From the NCBI GenBank assembly GCA_002292375.1, contig DBBV01000011.1, forward strand, positions 1 through 64,000: a stretch of DNA of 64,000 nucleotides. The letters run 5' to 3'. Made by a program: the position numbers and the translations under genes. The DNA comes from Methylococcaceae bacterium UBA975. GTDB taxonomy: Bacteria > Pseudomonadota > Gammaproteobacteria > Methylococcales > Cycloclasticaceae. This document shows positions 34,001 through 43,693 of this stretch, piece after piece. A model generated the notes under the pieces. It was not told the origin of the DNA and made no database searches. It saw only the letters and a list, made by a program, of their open reading frames with translations. Numbering within the stretch: the first letter of the stretch is position 1; the number at the start of each line of letters is the position of its first letter.

Positions 34001-35316
34001 GTAACGCAACGCTAGATATGAGTGACATCATCGAGAAAAATCGATTAGGAAAATTTCAAAAATTGGTGATGTTTTTTTGTGCCCTAGTGATTGTTTTTGA
34101 CGGTTTTGATGTGTTGGCGATTGCCTTTGCAGCCCCTGCCTTAAGTGTTGCTTTGGATATCCCTAGAAGTGAATTAGGCTACGTTTTTTCTGCCGGCCTA
34201 GTCGGTATGATGATCGGTGCCTTGGTGTTAGGCCCAGTGGGTGATAAGTACGGTAGGCGTTATGCAGTAATATTCAGTGTGTTTGTTTTTGCACTGTGTA
34301 CCCTGATAACCGGTTTTATAGAAACCTACAACGAGCTGGTGTTATTGCGTTTTTTAACTGGCCTGGGTTTAGGCGGTGCGATGCCTAATGCTACTGCCTT
34401 AATGACGGAATATGTGTCTACGCGGCAACGCAATGTCGCCATCGCAGTGATTTTCTTAGGGATGCCAATAGGTGGCATAACCGGCGGGTTATTGGCATCT
34501 GAAATTATCCCAGTATATGGTTGGGAATCGCTATTTTATGTCGGAGGTGCGCTGCCTTTATTGTTGGTCCCGGTGCTGTTGATGTGGTTACCTGAATCAC
34601 CGCGTTTTTTGGTGGAGCACGACAAGGATAATGATGAAAACTTGCGCCTTATCGCAAGAAAGATTGAAACCAAAGAGGCAATTTCTGATGACGCTAAATT
34701 TGCTCACTACATAGAAGAAAAAAAGCACTTTCCGGTGAAAGCCTTGTTTTTAGAAGGGCGCGCTACGGATACGTTATTAATTTGGATGGTGTTTTTCTTT
34801 AATTTGATGGTGGTTTATTTTTTATACAGTTGGATCCCAACCTTATTGGTTAATGCAGGCTATCAATTGGCCGAGGCCTCTCGAACGGTAGTGGTGTTAA
34901 ATGTTGGTGGCGCGATTGCACCGTTTGTTTTTTCTCGCTTGATTCACCGCTTAGGCTCTAAGATTGTGCTGACCAGTTGTTTTGTTCTTGGTGCGATTAG
35001 TATGATCGCTGTTGGTCAATTAGGCTCATCGCTTAACTTAGTGATGCTATTGTCCTTTTTTGCTGGCTTCTTCATTGTCGGTGGGCAAATCAGCTTGAAT
35101 GCGCTCTCCAGTTATATGTACCCCACACATATTCGCTCAACAGGGGTCGGTTGGGCGAATGGTATCGGTCGCTCGGGTTCAATTTTTGGTCCCTTGCTCG
35201 CAGGTGCTTTGGTGACTGCGTCATTCGGCTTGAATGTAAACTTTATCGTCTTCGGTGGTTTATGTTTGGTTACAGCAAGTGCCGCATTTTTTATCAAAAA
35301 CCATGAAAAACCATGA
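33997..35316 (+). CDS. MFS transporter, aromatic acid:H+ symporter-like
   Basis: The 439-residue permease has 12 membrane helices. It shows the helix 1 phrase FFCALVIVFDGFDVLAIAFAAPALS and the loop motif GPVGDKYGRRYAVIFSV after helix 2, both typical of the AAHS group that imports hydroxybenzoates, benzoate or protocatechuate. RFLTGLGLGGAMPNATALMTEY and WLPESPRFL also fit. The substrate cannot be fixed from sequence, but an aromatic or other organic acid is likely. It is coupled to the preceding luciferase-like-domain gene. The 3' end contains a short tandem duplication (CATGAAAAAC twice). Confidence 0.88.
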   Translation: MSNATLDMSDIIEKNRLGKFQKLVMFFCALVIVFDGFDVLAIAFAAPALSVALDIPRSELGYVFSAGLVGMMIGALVLGPVGDKYGRRYAVIFSVFVFALCTLITGFIETYNELVLLRFLTGLGLGGAMPNATALMTEYVSTRQRNVAIAVIFLGMPIGGITGGLLASEIIPVYGWESLFYVGGALPLLLVPVLLMWLPESPRFLVEHDKDNDENLRLIARKIETKEAISDDAKFAHYIEEKKHFPVKALFLEGRATDTLLIWMVFFFNLMVVYFLYSWIPTLLVNAGYQLAEASRTVVVLNVGGAIAPFVFSRLIHRLGSKIVLTSCFVLGAISMIAVGQLGSSLNLVMLLSFFAGFFIVGGQISLNALSSYMYPTHIRSTGVGWANGIGRSGSIFGPLLAGALVTASFGLNVNFIVFGGLCLVTASAAFFIKNHEKP

Positions 35317-35330
35317 AAAACCGTTAAGCC

Positions 35331-35358
35331 CTTGAAATAATTTACTAAGACCTTATGT
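35331..35358 (+). promoter_or_regulatory. Sigma-32 (RpoH)-like promoter of the hsp20 gene
   Basis: CTTGAAA at 35331-35337 is a perfect match to the sigma-32 -35 element. After 13 nt, CCTTATGT at 35351-35358 matches 6 of 8 positions of CCCCATNT. It lies 34 nt before the hsp20 ATG. Heat induction through RpoH is an inference from this match. Confidence 0.6.
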
Positions 35359-35391
35359 ATTGACTGTACCTAATACGACAGGAGAAATACG

Positions 35392-35832
35392 ATGACATTA
35401 GTAAGATATGAACCTTGGCAATTATTAAAACAGTTTAGCAATGACGTGAACCGTCAGTTACTTGATGAACGTGAAGACAGCGCTTCTTCTATAGCGACAT
35501 GGACACCTGCGGTAGACATTAAGGAAGAAGAAGACCGCTTTGTCGTCAGTGCAGACATCCCCGGTGTTGACCCCAAGGAGATTGAGGTCAGCATGAAAGA
35601 TGGTGTATTGACCGTAAAAGGTGAACGGACGCAAGAATCTAAAGAAGAAAAGGACGGTTACAGACGTGTCGAACGCATTAGTGGCAGCTTTTATCGCCGA
35701 TTTGTGTTGCCGGATACGACAGACGCTGACAATATCAGCGCTAATTACAATAAGGGCGTGCTGGAATTAGTCGTACCCAAAAAACCATTGGCTAAACCGA
35801 AACGTATTGATGTTAAAAGCAGTGATAGTTAA
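35392..35832 (+). CDS. Small heat-shock protein, Hsp20/alpha-crystallin family
   Basis: The 146-residue chaperone has an N-terminal MTLVRYEPWQLLKQFSNDVNRQL and an alpha-crystallin domain (about 41-135) with WTPAVDIKEEEDRFVVSADIPGVDPKEIEVSMKDGVLTVKGER. The family closing motif ANYNKGVLELVVPK is present. A C-terminal IxV-like tail follows (KRIDVK). It holds unfolded proteins during heat stress. A good Shine-Dalgarno AGGAGA precedes the ATG, and a strong terminator follows. Confidence 0.96.
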   Translation: MTLVRYEPWQLLKQFSNDVNRQLLDEREDSASSIATWTPAVDIKEEEDRFVVSADIPGVDPKEIEVSMKDGVLTVKGERTQESKEEKDGYRRVERISGSFYRRFVLPDTTDADNISANYNKGVLELVVPKKPLAKPKRIDVKSSDS

Positions 35833-35850
35833 GGTTTGAACAGCCGTTAT

Positions 35851-35878
35851 AAAACGGGGCTTAAGCCCCGTTTTTTTT
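35851..35878 (+). terminator. Rho-independent terminator after hsp20
   Basis: The hairpin AACGGGGC-TTAA-GCCCCGTT has an 8-bp perfect stem followed directly by eight T residues. It separates hsp20 from msrP. Confidence 0.92.
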
Positions 35879-35942
35879 CGTTGAAAGTATTTGTTAAGTT
35901 AAGCGGTCTAGAGAACACAGACCGATTAAACAGGGGTAGACG

Positions 35943-36911
35943 ATGGCTAGAAAAAAAATACCAGCGATTAAAGAAAACGAGGTAACGCCGCTGCAGCTTT
36001 TCAACAACAGTCGGTCACTGATATCAGCCTCTCGGCGACAATTTTTGGCACAAGGCGCTGGTCTATTACTGGCGAGCGGTTTGATGCCCACTAGTGGATG
36101 GGCTGGCAACAAGATCACGGATTATAAACGCAGTTCATTATCGCTTAACGAAACCCCAACGCCTTACGAATATGTCACAACGTATAATAATTTTTATGAG
36201 TTTGGTACTTCAAAAGGTGATCCCGCCGTCAACGCTCATCTGCTGAAAACTAAACCGTGGAGTGTAACGATAGAAGGTGAGGTGGGTAAACCTGGAGTGT
36301 ATGACCTGGAAGATATACTGAAGCGCCAACAACTAGAAGAACGAATTTATCGCTTACGTTGCGTGGAAGCGTGGTCGATGGTGGTACCGTGGATTGGTTT
36401 TTCACTGGCCGATTTAATCAAACAGATGGAACCTACTTCAAAAGCAAAGTACGTTGAATTTACGACCTTGTACGACCCAGAACAAATGCCGGGTCAGAAA
36501 CGGCGTACCCTGAAGTGGCCGTATACCGAAGGCTTGCGTATAGACGAAGCGATGAATCCACTCACCCTAATGGCGACGGGTCTGTATGGTGAAGAAATGC
36601 CGAATCAAAACGGTGCGCCTTTACGGTTGATTGTGCCCTGGAAATACGGCTTTAAAAGTATCAAGTCGATCGTAAAAATTAGATTAACAGAACAGATGCC
36701 AAAAACGTCATGGAACGAGTCGGCGCGGCACGAGTATGGCTTCTATGCTAACGTCAACCCAAGCGTGTCGCACCCTAGGTGGAGCCAAAGCAGAGAAAGA
36801 GTCATCGGCGCTCCCCTGTTTACTCCTAAACGAGACACGGAAATGTTTAACGGCTATGGCGAACAGGTCGCCGAGTTATACAAAGGAATGAACCTAAGAA
36901 GATTTTTTTAA
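35943..36911 (+). CDS. msrP: Periplasmic methionine sulfoxide reductase catalytic subunit MsrP (YedY)
   Basis: This molybdopterin enzyme repairs oxidised methionine in periplasmic proteins. The 322-residue protein has a twin-arginine signal ([19 protein letters not shown], residues 29-47), then the fold with [22 protein letters not shown]. The Mo-ligand Cys is in [15 protein letters not shown], and [18 protein letters not shown] follows. It is followed 15 nt later by its membrane haem partner MsrQ. Length is normal (E. coli 334). Confidence 0.97.
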   Translation: MARKKIPAIKENEVTPLQLFNNSRSLISASRRQFLAQGAGLLLASGLMPTSGWAGNKITDYKRSSLSLNETPTPYEYVTTYNNFYEFGTSKGDPAVNAHLLKTKPWSVTIEGEVGKPGVYDLEDILKRQQLEERIYRLRCVEAWSMVVPWIGFSLADLIKQMEPTSKAKYVEFTTLYDPEQMPGQKRRTLKWPYTEGLRIDEAMNPLTLMATGLYGEEMPNQNGAPLRLIVPWKYGFKSIKSIVKIRLTEQMPKTSWNESARHEYGFYANVNPSVSHPRWSQSRERVIGAPLFTPKRDTEMFNGYGEQVAELYKGMNLRRFF

Positions 36912-36926
36912 GGGATACAATTTACC

Positions 36927-37556
36927 GTGGTAAGAAAAAAGCTCTCGCGCATTCAATGGGGGGTCATTAAAACGGCTGTCTTTATCCTTTGCCTACTACC
37001 GTTTATGGCCATTAGCTGGGACGCGGTTAATAATTTATTGGGGCCCGACCCTATCCAGACATTACACTTTAGAACGGGTGATTGGACGCTTCGGTTCTTG
37101 CTGATCACCTTAACGATGAGTCCACTGCAGCGACTTCTAAAAACGCCTATTCCCATTCGATTTAGGCGAATGTTCGGGTTATTTACTTTTTTTTACGCCA
37201 GCACGCATATGATGGTCTGGTTGGTGTTAGACCAGTCATTAAGCTTAGATAATATGCTGCAGGATATTCCCGAAAGCCCGTATATTATCCTCGGTCTAAC
37301 GGCGTATAGCTTGCTCATTCCGTTAGCGATCACATCAACCACAGGAATGATGCGCCGCTTAGGCCGTCGATGGACTGTGTTGCATAGAACCGTTTATCTG
37401 ATAGCCGTATTCGGCGTTATCCACTTTTTCTGGCTGACCAAACTGGATTACCAGGAGCCACTTATTTACTCGTTAATACTGGGCGTACTATTAGCGTTTA
37501 GGTGGCGAATCTTAAAAGCTATATTTACGCCTAAGTCCGCTATTAGTAAAACTTAG
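36927..37556 (+). CDS. msrQ: MsrPQ haem-binding membrane subunit MsrQ (YedZ)
   Basis: The 209-residue integral membrane protein has about six helices of the ferric-reductase-like fold: LGPDPIQTLHFRTGDWTLRFLLITLTMSPLQRL, the haem-ligand His in FTFFYASTHMMVWLVLD, and WTVLHRTVYLIAVFGVIHFFW with two more candidate haem-ligand His residues. It passes electrons from the quinone pool to MsrP. The start is a GTG at 36927. It is co-transcribed with msrP, and the yheT-like gene follows 2 nt later. Confidence 0.95.
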   Translation: MVRKKLSRIQWGVIKTAVFILCLLPFMAISWDAVNNLLGPDPIQTLHFRTGDWTLRFLLITLTMSPLQRLLKTPIPIRFRRMFGLFTFFYASTHMMVWLVLDQSLSLDNMLQDIPESPYIILGLTAYSLLIPLAITSTTGMMRRLGRRWTVLHRTVYLIAVFGVIHFFWLTKLDYQEPLIYSLILGVLLAFRWRILKAIFTPKSAISKT

Positions 37557-37558
37557 CG

Positions 37559-38536
37559 ATGGCAGAAACGTGTATTCTTGCGCGCGGATTATCGAATGCG
37601 CACGTGCAAACAATATGGCCTTATATATTTAGAAAAACAGCTAATTTAAACCGCGTCAGGGAGCGTTTTACAACGCCCGATAATGACTTTTTTGACGTGG
37701 ACTGGTACGGCCAGGGTGAAAAGGGCATCGTCATTTTATTGCACGGCCTCACGGGTTGTTCTAGCTCGCATTATATTTTGGGTCTGCAAGACGTGTTGGC
37801 GCGCGAAGGCTACACAACAGCCGCGATGAATTTTCGCGCCTGTAGTGGCGAGCCGAACTTAAAAGCGGGAAGCTACCACGCCGGTTTTACGCAGGATATC
37901 CAGCAGCTTTATCAACAGATACGTGACAAAAACCCAACCACGCCTGTCTTTACGGTTGGTTTTTCATTAGGCGGAAATATCATGCTCAAATGGCTGGCTG
38001 AGCGGGCTGGGGATATACGAATTAGTGGCGCAGTGGCCATTTCTGTGCCCTATAAACTCGCCAATTGTGCGGATAAAGTGGATATTGACCTGGCTAAAAT
38101 CTACCGCAGCCACTTAATCGGTCATATGAAAAAGAAACTGGACAATAAACGAAAATTCTTCAAAGACAATAAATTAAATATCGAACTGGAAAAGCTTAAT
38201 TCTTTGGGCGATTTAAACTGGATCAAATCTTTTTGGCAATTTGATAACCACGTGGTAGCTCAATTACACGGCTTTGCCGATGTGCTCGATTATTACCAGC
38301 AAAGTAGCGCGATAAATTATTTAAAAGCGATTCAAACCAACACCCTGTTGATTCACGCCTTAGACGATCCATTAATGACGCCCTCGGTGTTACCTGATAA
38401 AAACCAGCTATCTGAAACAACTGATCTATTACTCACGCCGAAAGGTGGCCACGTCGGGTTTTTAAGCAAAACGCAAACAGGAGAAATTGAATTCTGGCTG
38501 CAGTCAGTGGTGCTAAATTATCTGGAGAAAAATTAG
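37559..38536 (+). CDS. yheT: YheT-family alpha/beta hydrolase
   Basis: The 325-residue cytoplasmic hydrolase has the YheT start (LSNAHVQTIWPYIFRK), the oxyanion stretch LLHGLTGCSSSHYILGL and AMNFRACSGEPN. The nucleophile Ser lies in VGFSLGGNIMLKWL, the acid in HALDDPLM and the His in GGHVGFL. Members of this family act as esterases or lipases; the substrate is unknown. It lies 2 nt after msrQ, so it probably belongs to the same transcription unit. Confidence 0.93.
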   Translation: MAETCILARGLSNAHVQTIWPYIFRKTANLNRVRERFTTPDNDFFDVDWYGQGEKGIVILLHGLTGCSSSHYILGLQDVLAREGYTTAAMNFRACSGEPNLKAGSYHAGFTQDIQQLYQQIRDKNPTTPVFTVGFSLGGNIMLKWLAERAGDIRISGAVAISVPYKLANCADKVDIDLAKIYRSHLIGHMKKKLDNKRKFFKDNKLNIELEKLNSLGDLNWIKSFWQFDNHVVAQLHGFADVLDYYQQSSAINYLKAIQTNTLLIHALDDPLMTPSVLPDKNQLSETTDLLLTPKGGHVGFLSKTQTGEIEFWLQSVVLNYLEKN

Positions 38537-38888
38537 CATTATTTTAAATAATACCTATATTTTATTAAGTGCTAAGCGCATTTCTAATGCAGATATCGCC
38601 ACGGATTGGTCCGGCTGGGCGGAAGTAACGGCACTAAAGGTCGCGGAGGTAAGCCGGCAAAATAAAAACAAGTTTGTTAGAACTAAAAACACCTCATTTA
38701 AGTTGGCTTTTTTATGTCGAGCATAAAATGGAGCTGTTTAAATTAATTATTCCTTGGAGTAGTGTAGATTTATTGCCTTCATTTCATCCTATCTCGTGTA
38801 TATGAGATATTGTGAATGGTAGCCGCTTGTAAAAATATCAATGATCTATATAACTATAGAACAACTGAGAAAATATCAAGGAATCGAT
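38537..38888. other. Long intergenic gap before ackA; possible junction of acquired DNA
   Basis: This 352-nt stretch between yheT and ackA holds no recognisable gene. An open frame from about 38580 to 38720 reads SNADIATDWSGWAEVTALKV and ends RA, with no good start. A 25-codon ORF (38728-38805) lacks a Shine-Dalgarno. The base composition changes across it: AT-rich runs alternate with a GC-rich block at 38595-38660. It may hold a gene remnant and the ackA promoter, but I cannot fix either. Confidence 0.5.
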
Positions 38889-40082
38889 ATGAGTCGGGCT
38901 AAGTACAATGTGTTAACGATTAATGGTGGCTCATCGAGCATCAAATTTGCTCTGTATGGAGTCGGTGCAACAATGCAAGCAGCTCTGCGCGGAAAAATTG
39001 ATCGCATCGGCTTGTCTGGAACGACTTTTTCTTTCAGCGATTCGTTTAGTTATCAGCAGGATAGTCATGGTATCGAGGTTGCTGATTACAGTGACGCGGC
39101 TAATTTTCTACTCGACTGGCTCGCACAAAAAAGAGATTTTTCTCAGATTAGCGCAGTAGGGCACCGTGTGGTTCATGGTATGAAGCACACCGAGCCGGAA
39201 ATTATTTCTCAATCCTTACTGGATGATTTGCGCCGTTATATTTCTTTTGACCCGGATCATCTGCCGGGTGAGATTGATCTGATTGAACGATTTCGCACGC
39301 GTTACCCTCAGTTGCCTCAGGTCGCTTGTTTTGATACCGCGTTTCATCAGACCTTGCCGCGAGTTGCCAAACTCCTACCAATCCCACGCCGTTTCGATGC
39401 CATGGGCATTCAACGTTATGGCTTTCATGGTTTGTCCTATGCCTTTCTTATGCAGGCACTGGAACAGCTTGCCGGCAAAAGGGTCGCACAGGGCCGAGTG
39501 ATTTTAGCGCATTTGGGAAATGGTGCCAGTCTGGCTGCCGTTCGAAATGGCCAGAGTATTGATACCAGTATGGGATTTACTCCGAGCGGCGGTATTCCCA
39601 TGGGCACCCGAAGCGGTGATCTGGATCCTGGTGTGGTCGAGTTTATGATGCAACATGAGCAACTGACGACGGCACAGATTAAACACCTGGTTAATCATGA
39701 GTCGGGCTTGCTCGGCGTCTCGGAAACCAGTTCCGATATGCGCGACTTAATCAAATACGAGTCGACAGATAATCGCGCAGCGGAAGCGGTCGAGTTGTTT
39801 TGTTATCAGGTAAAAAAACACATCGGTGCCTACTCCGCCGCACTCAGCGGACTCGATACGCTGGTGTTTGCGGGCGGTATCGGCGAGAACGCGGCAACTG
39901 TGCGTGCACGGATTTGTAGTGGACTCGAATTTCTTGGTATTGAGATCGAAGATCAAAACAACGCAAACAATGCAGAAATTATTTCTACAAAGAACAGCCG
40001 GGTTACTGTACGGGTTATGCATACGGATGAAGAGCTCATGCTGGCAACGACGGTTTGCCGAGTGTTAAACCTGGCAAATTAA
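38889..40082 (+). CDS. ackA: Acetate kinase (AckA)
   Basis: AckA interconverts acetyl-phosphate plus ADP with acetate plus ATP. The ATG at 38889 ([20 protein letters not shown]) is chosen because AAGGAA lies 5 nt upstream; an in-frame ATG at 38841 has no such site. The 397-residue ASKHA-fold protein shows [91 protein letters not shown] and [16 protein letters not shown]. All active-site motifs are present. It is followed by xfp with only 14 nt between, so the two act together. Confidence 0.96.
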   Translation: MSRAKYNVLTINGGSSSIKFALYGVGATMQAALRGKIDRIGLSGTTFSFSDSFSYQQDSHGIEVADYSDAANFLLDWLAQKRDFSQISAVGHRVVHGMKHTEPEIISQSLLDDLRRYISFDPDHLPGEIDLIERFRTRYPQLPQVACFDTAFHQTLPRVAKLLPIPRRFDAMGIQRYGFHGLSYAFLMQALEQLAGKRVAQGRVILAHLGNGASLAAVRNGQSIDTSMGFTPSGGIPMGTRSGDLDPGVVEFMMQHEQLTTAQIKHLVNHESGLLGVSETSSDMRDLIKYESTDNRAAEAVELFCYQVKKHIGAYSAALSGLDTLVFAGGIGENAATVRARICSGLEFLGIEIEDQNNANNAEIISTKNSRVTVRVMHTDEELMLATTVCRVLNLAN

Positions 40083-40096
40083 AAAGGAGTAAATAT

Positions 40097-42505
40097 ATGG
40101 GTAAGCTCACGAAGACAAAACTGCCGAAGCCAAAAGACGCGGCATTGTCGCCTGATTTAGTGCGAAAAATGGACGCCTACTGGCGCGCCGCTAACTATCT
40201 TTCAGTCGGTCAGATTTATTTATTCGATAACCCATTGCTTAAAAAACCACTCACGCTTGAGCATATCAAGCCACGCTTGCTGGGCCATTGGGGAACGACG
40301 CCGGGTCTGAATTTTATTTATGTGCACCTGAATCGTATTATCCAGCAATATGATTTAAGTATTGTTAATGTCACCGGCCCCGGTCATGGTGGTCCGGGTT
40401 TGGTGGCGAACACCTACCTGGAAGGCACTTATAGCGAGGTGTATCCGAACATTTCCCAGGACGAAGCGGGGATAAAAAAACTGTTCACCCAGTTTTCTTT
40501 TCCCGGCGGCATTCCCAGTCACGTCGCGCCGGAAACCCCGGGCTCGATCAATGAGGGGGGTGAACTGGGTTATGCACTTTCACATGCCTATGGCGCAGCC
40601 TTTGATAATCCCGATTTATTAGTCGCCTGCGTGGTGGGAGATGGTGAAGCCGAAACCGGCCCGATGGCCACCAGTTGGCACTCCAACAAATTCCTCAATC
40701 CAGTGCACGACGGCGCGGTACTGCCAATTTTGCACTTGAATGGCTACAAGATTGCTGGGCCCACGGTGTTGGCACGGATTCCCCATGATGAGCTGGAAGC
40801 ACTTTTTCGTGGTTATGGTTATACGCCTTATTTTGTTGAGGGTGATGATCCGGAAACGATGCACCAACGAATGGCGGCCACGCTCGATATCGCTGTCGCC
40901 GAGATCCAGCAGATTCAGCACGACGCGCGCACCAACGGTATCAGTGAACGTCCACGCTGGCCGATGGTTATCCTGCGTTCGCCGAAGGGCTGGACAGGCC
41001 CGGAATCTGTCGATGGCAAAGTTATTGAAGACACATTTCGCGCACATCAGGTGCCCGTGACAAATTTCATCAAACAGCCCGAGCATTTACAGCTTCTTGA
41101 ACAATGGATGAGAAGCTACAGAGCAGAAGAATTATTTGATGACAGCGGCAAGCTCATTGCCGAACTGGCCGAACTAGCGCCAAAAGGTGACCGGCGCATG
41201 GGCGCTAATCCTCACGCCAATGGTGGCATGCTGCTAAGGGATTTGCGTATGCCGGACTATCGTGATTACGCGGTCGAAGTGTCAAAACCTGGCCAGGTGA
41301 TAGCCGAAGCCACGCGCGTGCAGGGTGAGATGATGCGCGACGTTCTAAAGCTTAATGCTAAAGCGCGTAACTTCCGTATTTTTAGCCCTGACGAAACCGC
41401 ATCCAACCGTTGGGGTGCTGTATTCGAAGTAACCGACCGTTGCTCGATGGCTGAAATATTACCCAGTGATGAACATATGGCGCATGATGGGCGGGTGATG
41501 GAAATGTTGAGTGAACACCAGTGTCAGGGTTGGCTAGAAGGTTACTTGCTAACGGGCCGTCACGGTTTTTTCTCTTGCTATGAAGCGTTTATCCATATCA
41601 TCGATTCAATGTTTAACCAGCATGCCAAATGGCTGGATGTGTCACGTGACATTCCCTGGCGTAGGCCGATTGCCTCGTTAAATTATTTACTGTCTTCACA
41701 CGTCTGGCGTCAGGATCACAATGGCTTTAGTCATCAGGATCCGGGGTTCGTCGACCTGGTAGTGAACAAAAAAGCCGAAATCATTCGCATTTATTTTCCG
41801 CCCGATGCCAATACCTTACTTTCGGTGACAGATCACTGCCTGCGCAGTTATAACGATATTAATGTCATCGTCTCGGGTAAGCAGCCCGATTTGCAATGGT
41901 TAGATATGGATGCGGCGATAAAACACTGCTCTGCCGGTTTAGGCATCTGGAAGTGGGCCAGTAATGACGAGGGTGGTGATCCCGATGTGGTGATGGCCTG
42001 CTGTGGCGATGTGCCAACACTGGAAACCCTGGCGGCTGTTAAGATCCTGAATCAGCACTTCCCAGAGTTGAAAATACGCGTTATCAATATTGTTAACCTG
42101 ATGACCTTGCAACCGCAGAGTGAGCATCCCCATGGCATTTCAGATAAGGACTTTGATGTATTGTTCACCACGAATAAGCCGGTTATTTTTGCCTTTCACG
42201 GCTATCCCTGGCTGATCCATCGTTTGTGTTACCGTCGTAACAATCATCAGCACTTACACGTACGCGGTTACAAAGAAAATGGCACCACTACCACGCCCTT
42301 TGATATGGCGGTACTCAACGATCTTGATCGTTTTCATCTGGCCGGTGATGTTATTGACCGAGTGCCGAGTCTGGGATCTCGTGCGGCCTACGTAAAACAA
42401 TTTTTACGTGACAAGCTGGTTGATCATAAAACTTACATTGAACACCATGGTGAAGATATGCCGGAGATTCTTAATTGGAAATGGGAAGGTAACGAAACGC
42501 ACTAA
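40097..42505 (+). CDS. xfp: Xylulose-5-phosphate/fructose-6-phosphate phosphoketolase
   Basis: This thiamine-diphosphate enzyme splits xylulose-5-P or fructose-6-P with phosphate into acetyl-phosphate and a shorter sugar phosphate. The ATG at 40097 follows AAGGAG by 8 nt and gives an 802-residue protein of normal length. Landmarks are [46 protein letters not shown], the thiamine-site GDGEAETGP, and [10 protein letters not shown] with [17 protein letters not shown]. Acetyl-phosphate goes to AckA, giving ATP. The pair is known in heterofermenters and in some methanotrophs and methylotrophs; codon use looks more GC-rich than in neighbours, which suggests transfer. Confidence 0.95.
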   Translation: MGKLTKTKLPKPKDAALSPDLVRKMDAYWRAANYLSVGQIYLFDNPLLKKPLTLEHIKPRLLGHWGTTPGLNFIYVHLNRIIQQYDLSIVNVTGPGHGGPGLVANTYLEGTYSEVYPNISQDEAGIKKLFTQFSFPGGIPSHVAPETPGSINEGGELGYALSHAYGAAFDNPDLLVACVVGDGEAETGPMATSWHSNKFLNPVHDGAVLPILHLNGYKIAGPTVLARIPHDELEALFRGYGYTPYFVEGDDPETMHQRMAATLDIAVAEIQQIQHDARTNGISERPRWPMVILRSPKGWTGPESVDGKVIEDTFRAHQVPVTNFIKQPEHLQLLEQWMRSYRAEELFDDSGKLIAELAELAPKGDRRMGANPHANGGMLLRDLRMPDYRDYAVEVSKPGQVIAEATRVQGEMMRDVLKLNAKARNFRIFSPDETASNRWGAVFEVTDRCSMAEILPSDEHMAHDGRVMEMLSEHQCQGWLEGYLLTGRHGFFSCYEAFIHIIDSMFNQHAKWLDVSRDIPWRRPIASLNYLLSSHVWRQDHNGFSHQDPGFVDLVVNKKAEIIRIYFPPDANTLLSVTDHCLRSYNDINVIVSGKQPDLQWLDMDAAIKHCSAGLGIWKWASNDEGGDPDVVMACCGDVPTLETLAAVKILNQHFPELKIRVINIVNLMTLQPQSEHPHGISDKDFDVLFTTNKPVIFAFHGYPWLIHRLCYRRNNHQHLHVRGYKENGTTTTPFDMAVLNDLDRFHLAGDVIDRVPSLGSRAAYVKQFLRDKLVDHKTYIEHHGEDMPEILNWKWEGNETH

Positions 42506-42522
42506 AGATTCTTGTTTTTAAT

Positions 42523-42541
42523 TACCCCAAATGTGGGGGTA
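42523..42541 (+). terminator. Weak terminator-like hairpin after xfp
   Basis: TACCCC and GGGGTA form a 6-bp stem 17 nt after the xfp stop. It is followed by ATTTCTT, which is only moderately T-rich. It may end the ackA-xfp transcript. Confidence 0.45.
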
Positions 42542-42631
42542 TTTCTTAGGACGTGTTGGGATTGTATAGGAATAGAATACAATAAAAACCCTTTATTTAT
42601 AAGGGCTTTGGGTCGTTCTGGGACTTTCTTA

Positions 42632-42650
42632 TGGAGCAATGAGCGGATTC
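42632..42650 (+). repeat. Partial copy of tRNA-Thr 3' end (candidate attachment site)
   Basis: TGGAGC-AATGAGCGGATTC is identical to the 3' end of the tRNA-Thr gene at 44485-44504 except for one missing C. Both copies have the same orientation. This is the arrangement left when an element integrates into the 3' end of a tRNA gene, with the intact gene at one end and a fragment at the other. Confidence 0.75.
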
Positions 42651-42847
42651 ATGTTGTTCTATATCAATACCTAGACCATGCCCGCCAATTCGTATATCAA
42701 CTCTATTCATTTCCCTCTCAACATCTTCAGGGGTCGTGGGCCCAACGCTCCAAGCCCATAATCTATTGGCCGAATATTCAAACCCTTCAAGGGCTATGAT
42801 CTAAAATCGACCTCAATTTACTATGCGGGAAGGGGCTTTTTTCATAC

Positions 42848-43663
42848 TTACCTAAGCGGGTTTTTCAGTAGCTCGATTAAGGTCAAGTCGTTAGGGCTTT
42901 TGTTTTTGCTAATGCCATATTTCATTTGAAGAAAAGTGCCTCTGTCTCTATAGGCATAAGTGCCGAAAAGTCTGTCCCAAAAAGGAAAAATACTGCCGAA
43001 GTTACTGTTGCTCTCTTTTATATTCAATGAGTGATGAATACGATGAACGTTAGGCGTAATAATAAAATACGATAAAACTCGATTAAGCTTTTCAGCTAAC
43101 AAGATTCTGGTATGAGAAAAGGGGGCATGAAACGCTACGACCAGGGTGTGTACTAAAATAATGATGACGGGTATATCAAATAAAACATAACAACCAAAAT
43201 TGACTACGAATATCGATATTAACTCAAACGGGTGATGCAAAAAGGTTGTCATTGCATCAACTGTTTTATCTGCATGGTGCAGCCTGTGGAGACGCCATAA
43301 TAGAGGTACTTGATGATGCAGCCTGTGCGAGCAGTAATGAAAAAAATCGACAAGCAGAAAAGCAATGGGGGCATTTAAATATATCGGGATGGATAAATTA
43401 GACACACTCATAATCTCAAAAGGAGCGACAAAGTTTACGAACCACAGCAACACGTAAAGGGATATAACGAGACCAATAAGCTTGGCGATAATTTCAATAA
43501 TCAAATACAGGGCGTCTCGTTTAGTCAGTAAGATAGTGCTATCTTGACTGTAGCGCTCAAAAAAAAGAAAACCAAATAGAGAGATGTATGTTACTGCGTA
43601 TATCCAATAGTCTAATGTCATAAAAGTATTGTCGATGGATCGGTTGGGGATTAGAATGCTCAA
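42848..43663 (-). CDS. Sterol desaturase/fatty acid hydroxylase family protein
   Basis: The 271-residue membrane di-iron protein has about four hydrophobic segments and the three His boxes of the fatty acid hydroxylase superfamily: FHYCSHRLHH, LHRLHHADKTVDAMTTFLHHPFE, and TPNVHRIHHSLNIKESNSNFG. FPFWDRLFGTY is the usual closing motif. Such enzymes hydroxylate or desaturate lipids, sterols or hopanoid-like compounds; the substrate is not known. Base composition is visibly more AT-rich than in xfp. It lies inside the interval bounded by the tRNA-Thr repeat, next to a divergent gene. Confidence 0.88.
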   Translation of the reverse strand: MSILIPNRSIDNTFMTLDYWIYAVTYISLFGFLFFERYSQDSTILLTKRDALYLIIEIIAKLIGLVISLYVLLWFVNFVAPFEIMSVSNLSIPIYLNAPIAFLLVDFFHYCSHRLHHQVPLLWRLHRLHHADKTVDAMTTFLHHPFELISIFVVNFGCYVLFDIPVIIILVHTLVVAFHAPFSHTRILLAEKLNRVLSYFIITPNVHRIHHSLNIKESNSNFGSIFPFWDRLFGTYAYRDRGTFLQMKYGISKNKSPNDLTLIELLKNPLR

Positions 43664-43693
43664 GACAAAATAACAAACACAGGGACGATTATA

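Larger units (their letters stand above)
42507..42809 (-). pseudogene. Possible gene remnant, open frame without a start
   Basis: On the minus strand a frame is open from a TAG at about 42810 to a TAG at 42507, about 100 codons. The first part reads protein-like: ALEGFEYSANRLWAWSVG, then PTTPEDVEREMNRVDIRIGG. There is no ATG, GTG or TTG at a plausible place and no Shine-Dalgarno. The lower half runs across the tRNA-derived repeat and hairpins and looks like non-coding sequence. I do not recognise a family. It may be the cut end of a gene left by an integration event at 42632-42650; this is uncertain. Confidence 0.35.

Noticed and set aside
38580..38720. Open frame SNADIATDWSGWAEVTALKV in the ackA leader
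   Set aside because: No start codon or ribosome site fits and no family is recognised. It could be a remnant but cannot be supported as a gene.
38728..38805. Small ORF of 25 codons before ackA (MELFKLIIPWSSVDLLPSFH)
   Set aside because: It lacks a Shine-Dalgarno sequence and a recognisable relative, so it is described only as part of the gap before ackA.
40055..40096. Upstream start for xfp inside ackA
   Set aside because: The ATG at 40097 has an AAGGAG site and matches the family N terminus; the extension overlaps ackA without any such support.
42581..42608. Hairpin CCCTT/AAGGG with a minus-strand T run
   Set aside because: It could be a terminator for minus-strand transcripts, but its stem is only 5 bp and no clear gene ends beside it.
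42512..42799. Plus-strand ORF of 95 codons after xfp, starting with TTG
   Set aside because: It has no Shine-Dalgarno, runs through the post-xfp hairpin and the tRNA-derived repeat, and its translation has no protein-like pattern.
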